A stretch of 62,894 nt of DNA from JAWOJB01 sp046484325 (GTDB lineage Bacteria; Actinomycetota; Acidimicrobiia; Spongiisociales; ZC4RG35), in assembly GCA_046484325.1 (NCBI GenBank), contig JAWOJB010000017.1:1-62894 (forward strand), given 5' to 3'. Positions 43,746-52,722 of this stretch are shown here, one piece after another (positions within the stretch are counted from its first letter, which is position 1; every line of letters starts with the position of its first letter). A program made the translations under genes and the position numbers. Under the pieces are notes generated by a model. That model made no database searches and was not told the origin of the DNA. It saw nothing but the letters and a program-made list of their open reading frames with translations.

Positions 43746-44738
43746 GTGACCGCCGTGCTCAACGTCGTGGGACCGCGCAACGCCGGGCCCGGCGAGCGGG
43801 AGGAGATGCTCCACCGGGCGCGGGCTTGGCTCGAGACGGGCGGGGTGACCCGTGACGCCATCGTGCGCGTCGATGTGCCCGAGCGCGGCGCCGGTGAGGA
43901 AGGCGCCGGCACGCTCCGAGTCGAGCTCGAGACCGCGGTTCCGGTCCTCCAGTCCGCCTCGCTGTTCGGCGACCGGCAGGGATTGCTTCTCGTGGACGCA
44001 CAGTGGATCACCGCGGCCGAGGGCGAGGCGCTGGCCGGCCTCCTCCAGGCGATGGATCCCGAGGCGGTGCTCGTGGTGCTCGTCACGGTGGGGACGCTGC
44101 CGGCGCGGCTCGGCAAGGCGGTGAAGTCAATCGGAGAGACCGAGACCGTCAAGAAGGCCCGCGAGTGGGAGATGGAACGGTGGCTGTCCGGGGAAGCCGA
44201 GCGGCGGGCGCTCACCGTAGACAGAGCCGCCGCCGGCGCCCTGATCCAGCACTTCGGGACGGACACGGCATCGCTGGGTCGGGCGCTCGACCAGTTGGTG
44301 GGCGTCCGCGGCAAGGTGACCGCCGAGTCGGTGCACGCCCGGTTCACCAACCGGCCCGACGAGCCCGTCTACCTCTATACCGACGCGGTGGAGAAGGGCG
44401 ACGTCGGCGAAGCTCTCCGCCGACTCGGCGACGCCCTGGTCCACCAGCACCCGCTCGTCGTCGTGGCGGCGCTGGAGAACCAGGTGCGGCGCACCGCGCT
44501 CGCCGCCTCCGCCCCCGACCTCCCCACCTTCGTCGAGTGGGTGGGAGCCCGGCCGAGCGACCGATGGACCGAGCGGATGTGGCGGAACCGGGGACGGGTG
44601 CCGGACTCGGCTCTGCGACGTTCGATCGAGGCGATCGTCCGGGCGGATCGGGCGCTCAAGACCGAGCCCGAGGAGACCCACCGGGTCACGATGGAGCGGC
44701 TCACCGTGGCGTTGTGCCGTTGGAGCCGGAGGCGCTGA
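43746..44738 (+). CDS. holA: DNA polymerase III delta subunit (330 aa)
   Basis: This is the clamp-loader subunit that opens the beta clamp. Similarity is of the usual low level, but the layout is right: N-terminal P-loop-less AAA+ domain ('SASLFGDRQGLLLVDA'), a middle lid domain ('ERRALTVDRAAAGALIQHFG', 'DTASLGRALDQLV') and a C-terminal collar ('YTDAVEKGDVGEALRRL', ending 'VTMERLTVALCRW'). Adjacent comEC upstream and rpsT convergent downstream is the standard order. It starts at GTG 43746. Confidence 0.88.
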   Translation: MTAVLNVVGPRNAGPGEREEMLHRARAWLETGGVTRDAIVRVDVPERGAGEEGAGTLRVELETAVPVLQSASLFGDRQGLLLVDAQWITAAEGEALAGLLQAMDPEAVLVVLVTVGTLPARLGKAVKSIGETETVKKAREWEMERWLSGEAERRALTVDRAAAGALIQHFGTDTASLGRALDQLVGVRGKVTAESVHARFTNRPDEPVYLYTDAVEKGDVGEALRRLGDALVHQHPLVVVAALENQVRRTALAASAPDLPTFVEWVGARPSDRWTERMWRNRGRVPDSALRRSIEAIVRADRALKTEPEETHRVTMERLTVALCRWSRRR

Positions 44739-44744
44739 GCAGGC

Positions 44745-45008
44745 TCAGCCGGCCGCCGCGACCCGCTTGGCCAGCCTCGACTTGCGCCGGGCGGCGGTGC
44801 GCGGGTGGAAAACGCCCTTGGTGGCGGCCTTGTCGATCTTCTTCTGGGCCGAGCGGTAGGCCTCGGCTGCTGCGGCCGGATCGCCGGTCTCGGCGGCGGC
44901 GACCGCCAGCTTGGTGCGCGTCTTGACCTCGGACCGGATCGACTTGTTGCGGACGCGCCGACGCTCGTTCTGGCGATTGCGCTTGATCTGGGACTTGATA
45001 TTGGCCAT
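44745..45008 (-). CDS. rpsT: Ribosomal protein S20 (87 aa)
   Basis: The basic N-terminus 'ANIKSQIKRNRQNERRRVRN', then 'KSIRSEVKTRTK' and the conserved end 'GVFHPRTAARRKSRLAKR' identify bS20, which binds 16S rRNA early in assembly. Length is normal. It starts at ATG 45008 and ends six bases from the convergent holA stop. Its promoter must lie in 45009-45134, shared with lepA on the other strand. Confidence 0.97.
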   Translation of the reverse strand: MANIKSQIKRNRQNERRRVRNKSIRSEVKTRTKLAVAAAETGDPAAAAEAYRSAQKKIDKAATKGVFHPRTAARRKSRLAKRVAAAG

Positions 45009-45134
45009 GCGTGGAGGCTTCCGGCGGTTCGGGGTGCGGGGGCACGTCTGTGCCTCCCGGGGCGGGCAGCGTAGCAGCGGGCCGACCGCCGGTACAATCG
45101 CCGGTGGCCGTTCGGACCACCAACCCACGACACC

Positions 45135-46937
45135 TTGATCCCTCAGACGCGCATCCGCAACTTCTCGATCATCGCCCACATCGACCACGGCAAGTCGACC
45201 CTGGCCGATCGCCTCCTGGAGCGCACCGGCGCGCTCAGCCAGCGGGAGATGCGCGACCAGGTGCTCGACTCGATGGATCTCGAGCGGGAGCGGGGCATCA
45301 CCATCAAGGCGCAGGCCGTACGGCTCACCCACCGATCCGCCGACGGCGAGACCTATGTGCTCAACCTCATCGACACCCCCGGCCACGTCGACTTCTCGTA
45401 CGAGGTCTCTCGCTCACTGGCCGCCTGCGAGGGGGCGCTGCTGCTCGTCGACGCCGCCCAGGGGGTCCAGGCCCAGACCCTGGCCAACGCCTACCTGGCG
45501 GTCGACGGCGGGCTCGAGGTGATCGCCGCCCTCAACAAGATCGACCTCCCGGCCGCCGACCCCGACCGGGTGGCCGAGGAGATCGTCAACATTCTCGGCG
45601 GTGATCCAGAGCTCATCCTGCGGCTCTCCGCCAAGACCGGGGCGGGGCTCGACGACCTGCTCGACCGGTTGGTGACCGACGTCCCCCCGCCGACCGGCGA
45701 TCTCGACGCGCCGTTGCGGGCCCTCGTGTTCGACTCGTACTACGACCCGTACCGCGGTGTCGTCTGCTACATCCGGGTCGTCGACGGACGGATCGGGGCG
45801 GGCGAGCGGATCCGCTTCATGGCCACGGGCGAGACCCACGACGTCTCCGAGGTGGGGGTGGTGACGCCCCGGGCGGTCCCCGTGCCGGTCCTCGGGGCGG
45901 GCGAGGTGGGGTATCTGATCACCGGCGTCAAGGAGATCGATCGGATCCGGGTCGGCGACACGGTCACCTCTTCGGCGGCGCCCGCCACCCAGGCCCTGCC
46001 CGGGTACGACGAGCCCAAGCCGATGGTCTTCGCCGGCATCTTCCCCACCGACGGCGACGACTTCGAGCGTCTCCGGGAGGCGCTCGAGAAGCTTCGCCTC
46101 AACGATGCCTCGCTCGTGTACGAGCCGGAGACCTCCAAGGCCCTCGGGTTCGGGTTCCGCTGCGGGTTCCTCGGCCTCCTGCACATGGAGATCGTGCGGG
46201 AGCGGCTCGAGCGTGAGCACGACCTGGACCTCGTCGCCACCGCCCCCTCCGTGGCCTACCGGGTGGCCACCACCGATGGGCGACTGCTGGAGATCCGGTC
46301 GCCCCAGGATCTGCCGGACGCCTCCGAGCAGGCGGAGATCGAAGAGCCCTACATGAGGACGATGATCATCGCACCCGCCGAGTACATCGGGGCCGTGATG
46401 GAACTCGTCACGTCGCGACGGGGGGAGATGGTGTCGATGACCTACCTCGGCCCGGAACGGGTCGAACTCGTGTACCTGCTCCCGCTCTCTGAGGTGGTCT
46501 TCGGCTTCTTCGACCAGCTCAAGTCGCGAACCCGTGGATACGCCTCCCTCGACTACGAGCCTGCCGGTTACCGCGTGTCGGACCTCGTCAAGGTCGACAT
46601 CCTCCTCAACGCCGTGCCGGTCGATGCCTTCAGCGCCATCGTCCACCGATCGAAGGCCCACGACTACGGCAAGGCGATGGTGGGGAAGCTGCGCGAGTTG
46701 ATTCCCCGCCAGCTGTTCGACGTCCCCATCCAGGCGGCCATCGGCAGCCGGATCGTCTCCCGCGAGACGGTGAAGGCGAAGCGCAAGGACGTCCTCGCCA
46801 AGTGCTACGGGGGCGATGTGTCGCGCAAGCGCAAGCTGCTCGAGCGCCAGAAGGAAGGCAAGAAGCGCATGAAGATGGTCGGCTCGGTCGAGGTGCCGCA
46901 GGAGGCCTTCGTCGCCGCCCTCAAAGTGTCCGAGTGA
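45135..46937 (+). CDS. lepA: Elongation factor 4 (600 aa)
   Basis: This translational GTPase can move ribosomes back one codon. G motifs: 'IIAHIDHGKSTLADRLL' (residues ~10-26), 'ERGITIKAQ', 'IDTPGHVDFSYEV' and 'ALNKIDLPAAD'. The C-terminal EF-4-specific domain is complete ('AMVGKLRELIPRQLFDVPIQ', 'GGDVSRKRKLLERQKEGKKR'). TTG 45135 is the start given by the frame. A TACAAT at 45093-45098 could be the -10 of its promoter. Its TGA overlaps the GTG of hemW. Confidence 0.96.
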   Translation: MIPQTRIRNFSIIAHIDHGKSTLADRLLERTGALSQREMRDQVLDSMDLERERGITIKAQAVRLTHRSADGETYVLNLIDTPGHVDFSYEVSRSLAACEGALLLVDAAQGVQAQTLANAYLAVDGGLEVIAALNKIDLPAADPDRVAEEIVNILGGDPELILRLSAKTGAGLDDLLDRLVTDVPPPTGDLDAPLRALVFDSYYDPYRGVVCYIRVVDGRIGAGERIRFMATGETHDVSEVGVVTPRAVPVPVLGAGEVGYLITGVKEIDRIRVGDTVTSSAAPATQALPGYDEPKPMVFAGIFPTDGDDFERLREALEKLRLNDASLVYEPETSKALGFGFRCGFLGLLHMEIVRERLEREHDLDLVATAPSVAYRVATTDGRLLEIRSPQDLPDASEQAEIEEPYMRTMIIAPAEYIGAVMELVTSRRGEMVSMTYLGPERVELVYLLPLSEVVFGFFDQLKSRTRGYASLDYEPAGYRVSDLVKVDILLNAVPVDAFSAIVHRSKAHDYGKAMVGKLRELIPRQLFDVPIQAAIGSRIVSRETVKAKRKDVLAKCYGGDVSRKRKLLERQKEGKKRMKMVGSVEVPQEAFVAALKVSE

Positions 46938-48160
46938 GGTCGGTGCCCGCCGAGCTCGCCCCGCCCGACCATCCCGATCTCGCCGAGGCCGCCTCGACCT
47001 GGAGGTCGGTCTACCTCCACCTCCCGTTCTGCGCCCGGGTGTGCCCCTACTGCGACTTCGCGGTCGTGGCGGGCCGGGACGGGCTCACCGACCGCTACCT
47101 GGCTGCGCTCGAATCCGAGGTGCTCGCCGAGCCCCCCTGGTACGAGCTGGAGGCCGTGTTCGTGGGGGGCGGCACGCCGAGCCGGGTGCCCACCGCCGGC
47201 CTTCGTCGCCTGCTGGCGCTCCTCCGGGGACGGTTCGGCCTGGTCGAAGACGCCGAGGTCACCCTCGAGGCGAACCCGGAGGATTGGAATGCCGCCCGGG
47301 CGAGTGCCCTCGTGGAGGCAGGCTTCACCCGGGTGTCGCTGGGCGTGCAGTCGTTCGACCGGGCCGTGCTCACCGACCTGGGTCGCCTCCACACCCCCGA
47401 CCAGGCGGTCGCGGCGGTGTCGGTGGCGCGGGCGGCGGGATTCGCCTCGGTGTCGCTGGACCTCATCTATGGCAGCCCGGCCGAGCGCCACACCTCGTGG
47501 GAGCGAACGCTCCGGACGGCGGTGGCCCTCGGCCCTGATCACATCTCCGCCTACGCGCTCACGGTCGAGCCCGGCACCGAGCTGTGGCGGGGCATCCGAT
47601 CGGGGAAGCCGGGCCCCGATCCCGACGAGCAGGCCGATCGGTGGGAGGCCGCCCGGGCGATCCTGACAGAGGCCGGTTTCGTGCGGTACGAGGTGTCGAA
47701 CCACGCACGGCCAGGCCATGTCTGCCGGTACAACCTCTCGGTGTGGGGGCGGGGCGAGTACCTGGGGTTCGGGCTCGGAGCCCACGGCTTCCGGGATGGG
47801 ATCCGGCGGCGCAACGTGCGGCGGCTCGACACCTACCTCGAACGGGTCGAGTCCGGCATCGGGCCGGTGCAGGCCGCTGAGGCGCTTTCGGCGTGGGAGG
47901 TAGAGCAGGAACGACTCATGCTCGGGTTGCGCCGGTCCGCCGGGGTCGTCGCCGGTCCGGGTGGCCGTCGCCTGCTGGCCTCGCCAGCAGGGGAGCGATT
48001 GCAGGCGGCGGGGGTGATCGATTGTCCCGGCGACCGGATCGTGGTGACCCGCCCGCTGCTCACCGACGAGGTCGTGCGGGCGGTGTTGGCGACGGGCCCC
48101 GAACCCGATGAGAGCGGCCCGCTGCTACCTTGGCATCATGCTGGAGGAGCGCCGGAGTGA
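46934..48160 (+). CDS. hemW: HemW-like radical SAM protein (408 aa)
   Basis: The N-terminal 'LPFCARVCPYCDFAV' carries the C-x3-C-x2-C iron-sulfur site (about C33, C37, C40), followed by 'FVGGGTPS', 'LEANPEDW', 'RVSLGVQSFD' and 'SLDLIYGSP', and a C-terminal HemW domain ('LGFGLGAHGF'). These traits mark HemW, a heme chaperone related to the oxygen-independent coproporphyrinogen oxidase HemN but lacking its full activity. GTG 46934 overlaps the lepA stop, and its end overlaps hrcA by 23 bases. Confidence 0.92.
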   Translation: MRSVPAELAPPDHPDLAEAASTWRSVYLHLPFCARVCPYCDFAVVAGRDGLTDRYLAALESEVLAEPPWYELEAVFVGGGTPSRVPTAGLRRLLALLRGRFGLVEDAEVTLEANPEDWNAARASALVEAGFTRVSLGVQSFDRAVLTDLGRLHTPDQAVAAVSVARAAGFASVSLDLIYGSPAERHTSWERTLRTAVALGPDHISAYALTVEPGTELWRGIRSGKPGPDPDEQADRWEAARAILTEAGFVRYEVSNHARPGHVCRYNLSVWGRGEYLGFGLGAHGFRDGIRRRNVRRLDTYLERVESGIGPVQAAEALSAWEVEQERLMLGLRRSAGVVAGPGGRRLLASPAGERLQAAGVIDCPGDRIVVTRPLLTDEVVRAVLATGPEPDESGPLLPWHHAGGAPE

Positions 48161-49133
48161 GGTCCTCCGCGCCATCGTCGAGGAGCACATCCGCACCGCC
48201 GAGCCGGTGAGCTCTCGCGCCGTGCTCGAGAGCACCGGCCTCGAGGTGTCCGCAGCCACCATCCGCAGCGACCTGGCCGCCCTCGAACGTGACGGGTTTC
48301 TGGCCCAGCCCCACACCTCGGCCGGTCGGGTTCCGACTCCACGCGGCTATCGCTACTACGTGGACCACCTCACCCCGCCTCCCCTGAGAGAGTCGGCCGA
48401 GCGCCGCATCGACGCCTTCTTCTCGTCGATGCAGGTGCAGGCCGACCGGCTGCTCAAGGCGGCGACGGTCCTGCTCTCCGAGATCACCGAGTACCCGTCC
48501 GTGGCGGTGGCCCCGGCCCCCGGCGGCGAGCGGATCAAGGCCGCCCACCTCGTACAGCTGGCCCCGGCGGGGGTGCTGCTCGTGCTCGTCACCGAGTCGG
48601 GCCGCGTCACCCAGGAGCCCATCCGGCTGCCGGAGGAGGTGATCCTTGCCGAGGTGGCGAGGGCCGAGGAGTTGCTCGCCCAGCGGGTCGCCGGCCGGCC
48701 GTTGGGTCGCACCGAGCTGGTCGTGACCGATGAGCCGGACGAGCTCCCGACGGCCGTCCGCACGGTGCTCCGCGAAGCCGGGCTGGCCCTGGACCGGGCG
48801 GGTTCGGCCACGGCCGAGGTCTATGTCGGCGGAACCCAGCGGATGACCTCGATCTGGGAGGACCTGCAGACCGTCCGTCAGGTGCTGGAGATGCTCGAGC
48901 GAGAGACGATGGTGCGCGAGATCCTGGCCCGGTCGGCGGGTACGAGCATCCAGATCGGCGCCGAGGTGCCGGCCGGCGGAGGGGTGGACCTGGCTGTTGT
49001 CTCGACCTCGTTCCGGGCGAGCGGCTCAGCCGGCCGGCTCGGTGTGATCGGACCGATGCGCATGGACTACCGCCGGGCGATCTCGGCCGTCGAGAGCGTG
49101 GGCCGGGAGCTCGGCGACCGGATCGGTTCCTGA
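48138..49133 (+). CDS. hrcA: Heat-shock repressor HrcA (331 aa)
   Basis: The N-terminal winged helix is clear: 'MLEERRSEVLRAIVEEHI', 'EPVSSRAVLESTGLEVSAATIRSDLAALE' and 'QPHTSAGRVPTPRGYRYYVD'. The remainder is the HrcA GAF-like/dimerisation part, ending 'VIGPMRMDYRRAISAVESV'. HrcA represses chaperone genes at CIRCE operators; no CIRCE site was seen in the gap before hrcA or dnaJ. ATG 48138 is set by homology and lies inside the end of hemW. Confidence 0.95.
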   Translation: MLEERRSEVLRAIVEEHIRTAEPVSSRAVLESTGLEVSAATIRSDLAALERDGFLAQPHTSAGRVPTPRGYRYYVDHLTPPPLRESAERRIDAFFSSMQVQADRLLKAATVLLSEITEYPSVAVAPAPGGERIKAAHLVQLAPAGVLLVLVTESGRVTQEPIRLPEEVILAEVARAEELLAQRVAGRPLGRTELVVTDEPDELPTAVRTVLREAGLALDRAGSATAEVYVGGTQRMTSIWEDLQTVRQVLEMLERETMVREILARSAGTSIQIGAEVPAGGGVDLAVVSTSFRASGSAGRLGVIGPMRMDYRRAISAVESVGRELGDRIGS

Positions 49134-49139
49134 ACGCCG

Positions 49140-50225
49140 ATGCGCAAGGACTACTACTCGGTGCTCGGCGTGCCCAGGGACGCCTCCCAGGAGGACGTCA
49201 AGCGGGCGTTCCGTAGGCTGGCCCGCGAGACCCACCCCGACGCCAACCCGGGAGATCCCCAGGCCGAGGCCGGCTTCCGTGAGGTGGCCGAGGCCTACGA
49301 GGTGCTGTCCGACCCCGAACGGCGGCGGCGCTACGACCGGGGCGACACGATCGACCTGTCCGATCTCTTCGCCGGCTTCGGCGGCTTCGACGATCTCATC
49401 AGGTCCGTGTTCGGCGACTCCGGCCTCTTCGGCGCAGCCGCCCAACCGCCTCCCAACCGCGGCCGGGACGTCCTCGCTCGGGTGGAAGTCGATCTGGCCG
49501 AGGCCGCGGCCGGCACCGAGGCCGAGGTGCGCTTTCGCTCGCACGTGGCGTGCTCGTCCTGCGGGGGTGACGGGGCCGCCCCGGGGGCCGAACGCCAGAC
49601 CTGCCCGTCCTGCAACGGGGTGGGATCGGTCCAGGTGACGCGGCGGGGGTTGTTGGGGACGGTGATGTCGGTGGCTCCGTGCGGGCGGTGCGATGCCACC
49701 GGGCGGGTGGTGACTGTTCCCTGCCCCGCGTGCGGCGGGAGTGGGGTCGAGGCCGCCCTCCGGGAGGTGAAGGTGGAGATCCCCGCCGGTGTGTCGACCG
49801 GCACCCGGTTGCGTCTCACCGGGCAGGGTGAGGCGGCTCCCCGCTCGGGACGTCGCGGTGATCTGTTCGTCGAGGTGCTGGTTCGCCCCGATCCGCGCTT
49901 CGAGCGTCGGGGCGACGACCTGGTCCACGAGGTCACGGTGGGGATCGCCGAGGCCGCCCTGGGCACCGAGGTGGAGGTGCCGCTCCTCGAGGGCGGGCAC
50001 GAGACCCTGCAGGTGCCGGCGGGTACCCAGCCGGGCTGGGTCACCGGGCTGCCCGGCAGGGGGATGGGAAGGCTCGGACGGCGGGGTCGGGGCGACCTCC
50101 TCGTGGTCGTCTCGGTCCGCGTCCCCGAGACGTTGAACCGCGAGGAGGAGGAGGCCCTCCGGCTCTTCGCCGAGGCGCGGGGCGAGCGTCCAGCCGCCCG
50201 GCGTCGGAGGCGGGCCGGGCGCTGA
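49140..50225 (+). CDS. dnaJ: Chaperone DnaJ (361 aa)
   Basis: This is a J-domain co-chaperone that stimulates DnaK. J domain 'DYYSVLGVPRDASQEDVKRAFR' with 'ETHPDANP' (HPD near residues 32-34), a short Gly/Phe-rich linker, then four zinc-binding C-x2-C pairs ('CSSCGGDG', 'CPSCNGVG', 'CGRCDATG', 'CPACGGSG') and the C-terminal substrate domains. The G/F linker is shorter than in E. coli. It starts at ATG 49140, 6 bases behind hrcA, and its TGA shares a base with the rsmE ATG. Confidence 0.95.
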   Translation: MRKDYYSVLGVPRDASQEDVKRAFRRLARETHPDANPGDPQAEAGFREVAEAYEVLSDPERRRRYDRGDTIDLSDLFAGFGGFDDLIRSVFGDSGLFGAAAQPPPNRGRDVLARVEVDLAEAAAGTEAEVRFRSHVACSSCGGDGAAPGAERQTCPSCNGVGSVQVTRRGLLGTVMSVAPCGRCDATGRVVTVPCPACGGSGVEAALREVKVEIPAGVSTGTRLRLTGQGEAAPRSGRRGDLFVEVLVRPDPRFERRGDDLVHEVTVGIAEAALGTEVEVPLLEGGHETLQVPAGTQPGWVTGLPGRGMGRLGRRGRGDLLVVVSVRVPETLNREEEEALRLFAEARGERPAARRRRRAGR

Positions 50226-50872
50226 TGCGCCACGTGCCCCACATCCTGGTCGACCCGCCGTGGCCGGAAGGGGCACTCGGTCTCCACCCCAAACGCCTTC
50301 ACCACCTTCGGCGGGTCCTGCGGCTTGCCGACGGGGCCCCCGTGGCGTACACCGATGGGTCGGGCACCGTGGGCGAGGGGGTCCTGGCGGGAGACGGGGT
50401 GGAGCGGGGTATCGAGGTGACCGTCGATCGGCCGCGCGTGCGTCTCACCGTCGCCGTCGCCCCGCCCGACTCGCGAGACCGCCAGCGCTTCCTGATCGAG
50501 AAGCTGTCGGAGCTGGGGGTGGAGCGCATCCGCTGGCTCGACACCAGGTTCGGGGAGGGTCGCCCTCCCTCCGCCGGACGGTCCCGGCAGTGGGCCGACG
50601 CCGCCCTCGAGCAGAGCCGGGGTGGGTGGCGCACCCTCGTCGACGAGGAGCCGACCAACCCGGGAGGTCTGGGGGGGACGGTGTGGGCGGCCGAACCGGG
50701 CTGGCCACCTCCGCCGCCGGCACTCGGCGGGCTGACGCTGGCGATCGGGCCGGAGGGTGGATGGGCTCCCGGCGACCTGCCGGCGCAGTTGCCCCGGGTC
50801 GGTCTCGGTGAGCGGGTGCTGCGGGTGGAGACCGCTGCGATCGTCGGTGCCGCCCTGCTCCTCATTCGGTGA
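50225..50872 (+). CDS. rsmE: 16S rRNA (U1498-N3) methyltransferase (215 aa)
   Basis: An N-terminal PUA-like part ('HPKRLHHLRRVLRLADGAPV') precedes a SPOUT knot domain with 'FLIEKLSELGVERIRWLDT' and the SAM-binding loop 'LTLAIGPEGGWAPGDL', ending 'LGERVLRVETAAIVGAALL'. These match RsmE, which methylates U1498 in the ribosome decoding site. It starts at ATG 50225, directly after dnaJ, an order shared with many Gram-positive genomes. Confidence 0.93.
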   Translation: MRHVPHILVDPPWPEGALGLHPKRLHHLRRVLRLADGAPVAYTDGSGTVGEGVLAGDGVERGIEVTVDRPRVRLTVAVAPPDSRDRQRFLIEKLSELGVERIRWLDTRFGEGRPPSAGRSRQWADAALEQSRGGWRTLVDEEPTNPGGLGGTVWAAEPGWPPPPPALGGLTLAIGPEGGWAPGDLPAQLPRVGLGERVLRVETAAIVGAALLLIR

Positions 50873-50931
50873 CTTTCCGCGCGCAAGAGCCACCCTCGGT
50901 GATAGCCTGAAGGAGGGACTGGAGGGCTGCG

Positions 50932-51366
50932 ATGGATTTCAACGAGGCGCTCGGCGAGCAACTTCGCGCCGTTCGCCGACTTCGTGGGTGGGCGTTGCAC
51001 GATGTCGCCGACCTTTCCGACGGCGAGTTCAAGGCGTCGGTGCTCGGAGCGTATGAGCGTGGGGACCGGGCGCTGACCGTGGCCCGCCTCCATCGCCTGG
51101 CCTCCATCTACGGGGTCCCCCCGTCGGCCCTCATCCCCTTCGACGATGCGGCCGAGTCCACGGCCGTCTTCGATCTCGACGCGGTGGAGGCGGCCGAGGG
51201 CGTCCAGGGGGACATCGCCGATCGCTTCGTGGGGTCGATCCTCAGGTTGCGCCGGTCTGCCGGACAGGCGGCCGCCAGGGTCCGCCAATCCGACCTCGTC
51301 CTGCTCTCGGCGCTGATGGCAAGTCCCGACGAGGCCTCGACCGCTCCGCTCGCCGAGGGGCGATGA
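50932..51366 (+). CDS. BldD-like helix-turn-helix regulator (144 aa)
   Basis: The N-terminal domain is a lambda-repressor-like HTH: 'LGEQLRAVRRLRGWALHDVAD', 'KASVLGAYERGDRALTVARL' and 'LASIYGVPPSALIP', nearly the BldD pattern ('QLRAVRRQQGLSLHGVE'). The C-terminal 70 residues are less conserved but include 'VGSILRLRRSAG'. In Streptomyces BldD represses development and binds c-di-GMP; here only DNA binding is safe to say. ATG 50932 follows GGAGGG. Its end overlaps the HIT gene start. Confidence 0.88.
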   Translation: MDFNEALGEQLRAVRRLRGWALHDVADLSDGEFKASVLGAYERGDRALTVARLHRLASIYGVPPSALIPFDDAAESTAVFDLDAVEAAEGVQGDIADRFVGSILRLRRSAGQAAARVRQSDLVLLSALMASPDEASTAPLAEGR

Positions 51367-51701
51367 ACCCGGGCTGCGTCTTCTGCAGGATCGTCTCGAG
51401 GCAGCTCCCGGCCACGATCGTCGCCGAGCACGACCGGTTCCTCGCCTTTCGTGACATCAATCCGGTGGCACCAGTCCACGTGCTCATCATCCCTTCCGAG
51501 CACGTCGAGTCGGCGGCCCAGGTCGCCGATCCGCTGGTGGTAGGCGAGCTGGTCGCGTTCGCCGGCCAGGTGGCGGCGTCCGAGCGGCTCGATGAGGGGT
51601 GGCGATTGGTCACAAACGTCGGTCGCAACGGCGGGCAGACCGTGTTCCACCTGCACTTCCATCTCCTGGGCGGACGCCGGATGGGGTGGCCTCCTGGCTG
51701 A
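51363..51701 (+). CDS. HIT-family nucleotide-binding protein (112 aa)
   Basis: The zinc-type N-terminus 'CVFCRIVSRQLPATIVAEHD', 'INPVAPVHVLIIPSEHV', and the catalytic triad 'FHLHFHLLGGRRM' (about residues 96-104) define a histidine-triad protein of the HinT type, which hydrolyses nucleoside phosphoramidates. ATG 51363 overlaps the stop of the BldD-like gene (ATGA). Downstream is phoH. Confidence 0.93.
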   Translation: MNPGCVFCRIVSRQLPATIVAEHDRFLAFRDINPVAPVHVLIIPSEHVESAAQVADPLVVGELVAFAGQVAASERLDEGWRLVTNVGRNGGQTVFHLHFHLLGGRRMGWPPG

Positions 51702-51750
51702 TGGCCCACCCCCCGGGTACACTTCCGGGGATCTTGAGCGTGGCCTGCTC

Positions 51751-52722
51751 GTGACGACCATCGCCGGCGAACGGCGTCTGCGCGTCCCCTCCAGCCATCT
51801 GATGCTCGACCTCTTGGGCAGTGGGGACCAATACCTGCGCGCCCTGACCGAGGCGTTCCCGGCGGTGAGGATCGTCGCCCGGGGGAACGAGATCACCGCC
51901 ACCGGACCCGAGGAGGAGGTCGCCTCGGTGGCGACCGTCCTCGACGAGCTGCTCATCCTCATACAGGAGGGGGAGTCGCTGGCGGGAGGGAAGGTCGACG
52001 AGGTGGTCCGGATGGTGCGAGATCGCGTGCCGTCCCCCTCAGGTGTCCTCACCGAGGGCCTGGCGGTGGGCAGGGGCCGGGTGGTGCGGGCGAAGACGCC
52101 CGGACAGCAGCGATACATCCAGGCCATCCGCGACAACACCCTCACCTTCGGCATCGGCCCCGCCGGCACCGGCAAGACCTACCTGGCGATGGCGGCGGCG
52201 GTCGAGGCCCTCGTGTCGGGCTCGGTCCGGAGGATCGTCCTCACCCGTCCGGCAGTGGAGGCGGGGGAGCGGCTCGGGTTCCTGCCGGGCGACCTCACCG
52301 CCAAGATCGACCCCTACCTGCGTCCCCTCTACGACGCCCTCTGGGACATGCTCGGGCCCGACGAGACGGCTCGGCTCACCGAGCGAGGCACCATCGAGAT
52401 CGCCCCCCTCGCCTACATGCGGGGAAGGACGCTCAACGACGCCTGCGTCGTGCTCGACGAGGCCCAGAACACGTCGCCCGAGCAGATGAAGATGTTCCTG
52501 ACCCGTCTCGGCTTCAATTCCAAGATGGTCATCACCGGAGACGTCACCCAGACCGATCTTCCGAGTGCCCGGCGGTCGGGCCTCACCATGGTCCGGAGGG
52601 TCATCGACGGCATCCCCGGCGTGACCTTCGTCGATCTCACCTCGAGGGACGTGGTCCGTCACCGGATCGTGGCCGCCATCGTCGAGGCCTACCAGCGCCA
52701 CGAGCCGCGGGGCGAGTCGTGA
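51751..52722 (+). CDS. phoH: PhoH-like ATPase (323 aa)
   Basis: An N-terminal KH-like part (about 1-90) precedes a PhoH ATPase domain with Walker A 'GPAGTGKTYLAMAAAVEAL' (about residues 135-153), 'LTRPAVEAGERLGFLPGD', Walker B 'CVVLDEAQNTSPEQMKMFL' and 'SKMVITGDVTQTDLP'. Relatives are linked with RNA processing and sit beside ybeY, as here. GTG 51751 gives the usual family length; the ribosome site is weak. Its stop overlaps the GTG of pgpH. Confidence 0.92.
   Translation: MTTIAGERRLRVPSSHLMLDLLGSGDQYLRALTEAFPAVRIVARGNEITATGPEEEVASVATVLDELLILIQEGESLAGGKVDEVVRMVRDRVPSPSGVLTEGLAVGRGRVVRAKTPGQQRYIQAIRDNTLTFGIGPAGTGKTYLAMAAAVEALVSGSVRRIVLTRPAVEAGERLGFLPGDLTAKIDPYLRPLYDALWDMLGPDETARLTERGTIEIAPLAYMRGRTLNDACVVLDEAQNTSPEQMKMFLTRLGFNSKMVITGDVTQTDLPSARRSGLTMVRRVIDGIPGVTFVDLTSRDVVRHRIVAAIVEAYQRHEPRGES

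Noticed and set aside
48000..49140. CIRCE operator near hrcA or dnaJ
   Set aside because: No TTAGCACTC-N9-GAGTGCTAA-like inverted repeat was found.
51700..51735. SigB-like promoter before phoH
   Set aside because: The GGGTAC at about 51714 lacks a matching -35 element and lies within a housekeeping operon.
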